From Actinoplanes oblitus (lineage in GTDB: Bacteria > Actinomycetota > Actinomycetes > Mycobacteriales > Micromonosporaceae): 64,000 nucleotides of DNA. Within the stretch, counting starts at the first letter, position 1; each line of letters opens with the position of its first letter. Shown one piece after another: positions 62,537 through 64,000 of the stretch. The stretch lies in NCBI RefSeq assembly GCF_030252345.1, contig NZ_CP126980.1:9185501-9249500 (forward strand), given 5' to 3'. The translations under genes and the position numbers were made by a program. The notes under the pieces were generated by a model, which worked only from the letters and a program-made list of their open reading frames with translations, did no database searches and was not told the DNA's origin.

Positions 62537-63519
62537 GCCTCGGTGTCTCCGGTGTCATGGGGCGCATCGCCGAGCTGCAGGATCAGCTCGGTCTCACCCC
62601 TCCCCCGGCGTCCCTGGACCCGACCGGCAAGTCCGGTGACAAGTTCGCGTCCGCGCTGGCCCGGGCGACCGGCGCGGGCCGGGGCACCGGCACCGCGGCC
62701 GGCCCGTCCGGCGACGACGTGGTGGCGGCCGCGAAGAAGTACCTCGGCACCCCGTACGTCTTCGGCGGCACCGACCCGAAGAAGGGCCTGGACTGCTCCG
62801 GCCTGGTCCAGCAGGTCTACCAGGACCTGGGCGTCAAGGTGCCGCGCAACTCCTGGCAGCAGGCGACGGCGGGCCGCCCGGTGGCCAGCCTGTCCGACGC
62901 CAGGCCGGGCGACGTGCTGGCGTTCGACTCGCCGGTCGACCACGTGGCGATCTACCTCGGTGACAACAAGATGATCGCCGCGCCGAAACCGGGCGACCAC
63001 GTCAAGATCCAATCGGTGTACGAGAAGCCGACCCACATCCGCCGCATCCTCGACGACGTGCCGGTCGCCGCGGTGCAGGACATGTCGTCGCTGCGCCCGG
63101 CCGGCCTGCGCGGGTCGGCGGCCGGCGGGCTGGCCGGGGTGCCGTACGCGGACCTGTTCCTGAAGGCCGGCGCCAAGCACGACGTCCCGCCGAAGCTGCT
63201 GGCCGCGGTGGCGAAGGTGGAGTCCGGGTACAACCCGAAGGCGGTCAGCCCGGCCGGGGCGCGGGGCATGATGCAGCTGATGCCGGCCACCGCGCACGGG
63301 CTCGGGGTGGACGACCCGTTCGATCCGGAGCAGGCCGTGGACGGGGCCGCCCGGATGCTGAAGGGCCTGCTGAAGGAGTTCAAGTCGGTGCCGCTGGCGC
63401 TGGCCGCGTACAACGCGGGCGGCGGAGCCGTGCACAAGTACGGCGGCATCCCGCCGTTCGGCGAGACCCAGGCGTACGTGCCGAAGGTGCAGAAGGCGCT
63501 GGCCGCGCTCGGCGGCTGA
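62533..63519 (+). CDS. Bifunctional peptidoglycan hydrolase: NlpC/P60 plus soluble lytic transglycosylase
   Basis: A 328-residue protein with two wall-cutting domains. NlpC/P60 (about 60-175): Cys88 in KGLDCSGLVQQVYQDLG, His137 in VDHVAIYLG and a third polar residue near His156. SLT (about 203-325): catalytic Glu230 in VAKVESGYNPKAVSPAGARGMMQLMPATAHGLG, and LALAAYNAGGGAVHKYGG. No signal peptide is seen, so export through the flagellar system is likely, as for FlgJ; this protein would open the wall for the rod. Overlaps fliJ by 4 bases. ATG 62533. Confidence 0.92.
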   Translation: MSLGVSGVMGRIAELQDQLGLTPPPASLDPTGKSGDKFASALARATGAGRGTGTAAGPSGDDVVAAAKKYLGTPYVFGGTDPKKGLDCSGLVQQVYQDLGVKVPRNSWQQATAGRPVASLSDARPGDVLAFDSPVDHVAIYLGDNKMIAAPKPGDHVKIQSVYEKPTHIRRILDDVPVAAVQDMSSLRPAGLRGSAAGGLAGVPYADLFLKAGAKHDVPPKLLAAVAKVESGYNPKAVSPAGARGMMQLMPATAHGLGVDDPFDPEQAVDGAARMLKGLLKEFKSVPLALAAYNAGGGAVHKYGGIPPFGETQAYVPKVQKALAALGG

Positions 63520-63560
63520 ACCCGCCACCGAAACACCGGAGCAAGTGAGGAGCCCATCCC

Positions 63561-64000
63561 ATGCCGAGTCCCGTGACCGGACCTGAGCACCGGCCCGTTA
63601 CCGAGGCCACCCGCCGCCCCGGTGCGCGGCGCGACGAGGGGGCGGACTTCGGTTCGGCGCTCTCCGCCGAGCTGAGCCGCCCGGAGCGGGACGAGACCGA
63701 GCGGGACGAACGGCGTACCCAGACGCAGAAGACCGAAGGCCGGTCCGCCGCGGACCGGACCGCCGTGGAGCGGGCCGGAGCCGACCGCGCCCTGGCGGCC
63801 CGGATCGCGACGGAGCGGAGAACAGCGGATCGGGCTTCGCAGCGGACCGCCGAGCAGCGAACCGCCGAGCAGCGCGCCGCGAGCCGGGACATCGCCGACC
63901 GGACCGCGGCGGCTCGAACGGCGGCCCGCCGCGACGCCGCCGCCGGTCGCCCGGCCGCCCGGCCCGCCGTGGATCGCACCGTGGGCGACCGGGACGACCG
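63561..64000 (+). CDS. fliK: Probable flagellar hook-length control protein FliK, cut by the window end
   Basis: The frame from ATG 63561 is open to the last base (146 codons visible). The visible part is disordered-looking, made of Ala, Arg, Asp, Glu and Thr with repeated units such as DRTA, AERR and TAEQRTAEQRAA. An early FGSALSAEL segment resembles the start seen in many FliK proteins. The conserved C-terminal FliK domain would lie beyond the window, so the name rests on place (after fliJ and the hydrolase) and composition. GTGAGGAG lies 8-15 bases upstream. Confidence 0.6.
   Translation, partial: MPSPVTGPEHRPVTEATRRPGARRDEGADFGSALSAELSRPERDETERDERRTQTQKTEGRSAADRTAVERAGADRALAARIATERRTADRASQRTAEQRTAEQRAASRDIADRTAAARTAARRDAAAGRPAARPAVDRTVGDRDD

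Overview
The window reads as chromosomal DNA of a high-GC, spore-forming, motile actinomycete, most likely Actinoplanes or a close relative in Micromonosporaceae. Four things point there: very high GC with GTG/TTG starts; mycothiol synthesis (mshA); a rex-hemACD locus and a BldN-type sigma factor with an RsbN-like partner (developmental genes of mycelial actinomycetes); and a large flagellar cluster. Three flagellar promoters match the CTCA-N15/17-GCCGAA FliA-type consensus, and two intergenic regions carry 11-nt direct repeats resembling the TcrA box; both motifs are recalled from Actinoplanes missouriensis work. No rRNA, tRNA, insertion sequence, prophage or CRISPR array was seen.

Layout. 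0-2.3 kb: minus-strand operon (DivIVA-domain protein, SRPBCC protein, Tag glycosylase, cut-off gene) and an orphan nuoA. 2.5-5.4 kb: korAB 2-oxoacid oxidoreductase. 5.4-6.5 kb: non-coding, with a hairpin-bearing tandem array and one copy of a dispersed repeat. 6.5-13.3 kb: RCK potassium channel, degenerate cyclase-ATPase, FmdB protein, lytic-transglycosylase-like protein lacking its catalytic Glu, tandem GNAT. 13.3-19.1 kb: hemB, then hemD-hemC-hemA-rex read leftward under a Rex operator. 19.3-21.7 kb: HAD, glutaredoxin-like and acyl-CoA synthetase genes. 22-24.4 kb: bldN-like sigma factor and DUF5667 (RsbN-like) protein. 24.4-30.6 kb: a conserved actinobacterial block (acyltransferase, epimerase, bS22-like peptide, HTH protein, proline dehydrogenase, CGNR zinc finger, TIM-barrel protein, Cys-rich protein). 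30.7-34.5 kb: phoP-phoR divergent from phoU across a PHO box, then gpmA. 34.6-37.7 kb: two paralogous MFS transporters. 38.7-42.3 kb: YbjN protein, mshA, SDR, methyltransferase. 42.3-48 kb: receiver protein, secreted subtilase, DUF7455 protein, PAS histidine kinase, SRPBCC protein, degenerate PHP protein. 48-64 kb: flagellar genes.

The flagellar cluster has two arms. Leftward: flgN-flgK-flgL-fliW-csrA. Rightward: fliC-fliD-fliS-fliT-like, then flgB-flgC-fliE-fliF-fliG-fliH-fliI, then fliJ-(NlpC/P60+SLT)-fliK-like, which runs off the window. The leftward operon contains the FliW-CsrA pair that in Bacillus subtilis forms a flagellin-sensing post-transcriptional switch; here it sits back to back with fliC, whose ribosome-binding site contains GGA motifs. 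FliA-type promoters lie before fliC, flgB and fliJ.

The non-coding gaps are unusually rich in short tandem arrays (24 to 73 bp units) and long inverted repeats, including a 39-bp-arm hairpin and a 50-bp exact repeat found 30 kb apart. Remarks on gene order in Streptomyces coelicolor and Mycobacterium tuberculosis are from memory and not from a search.
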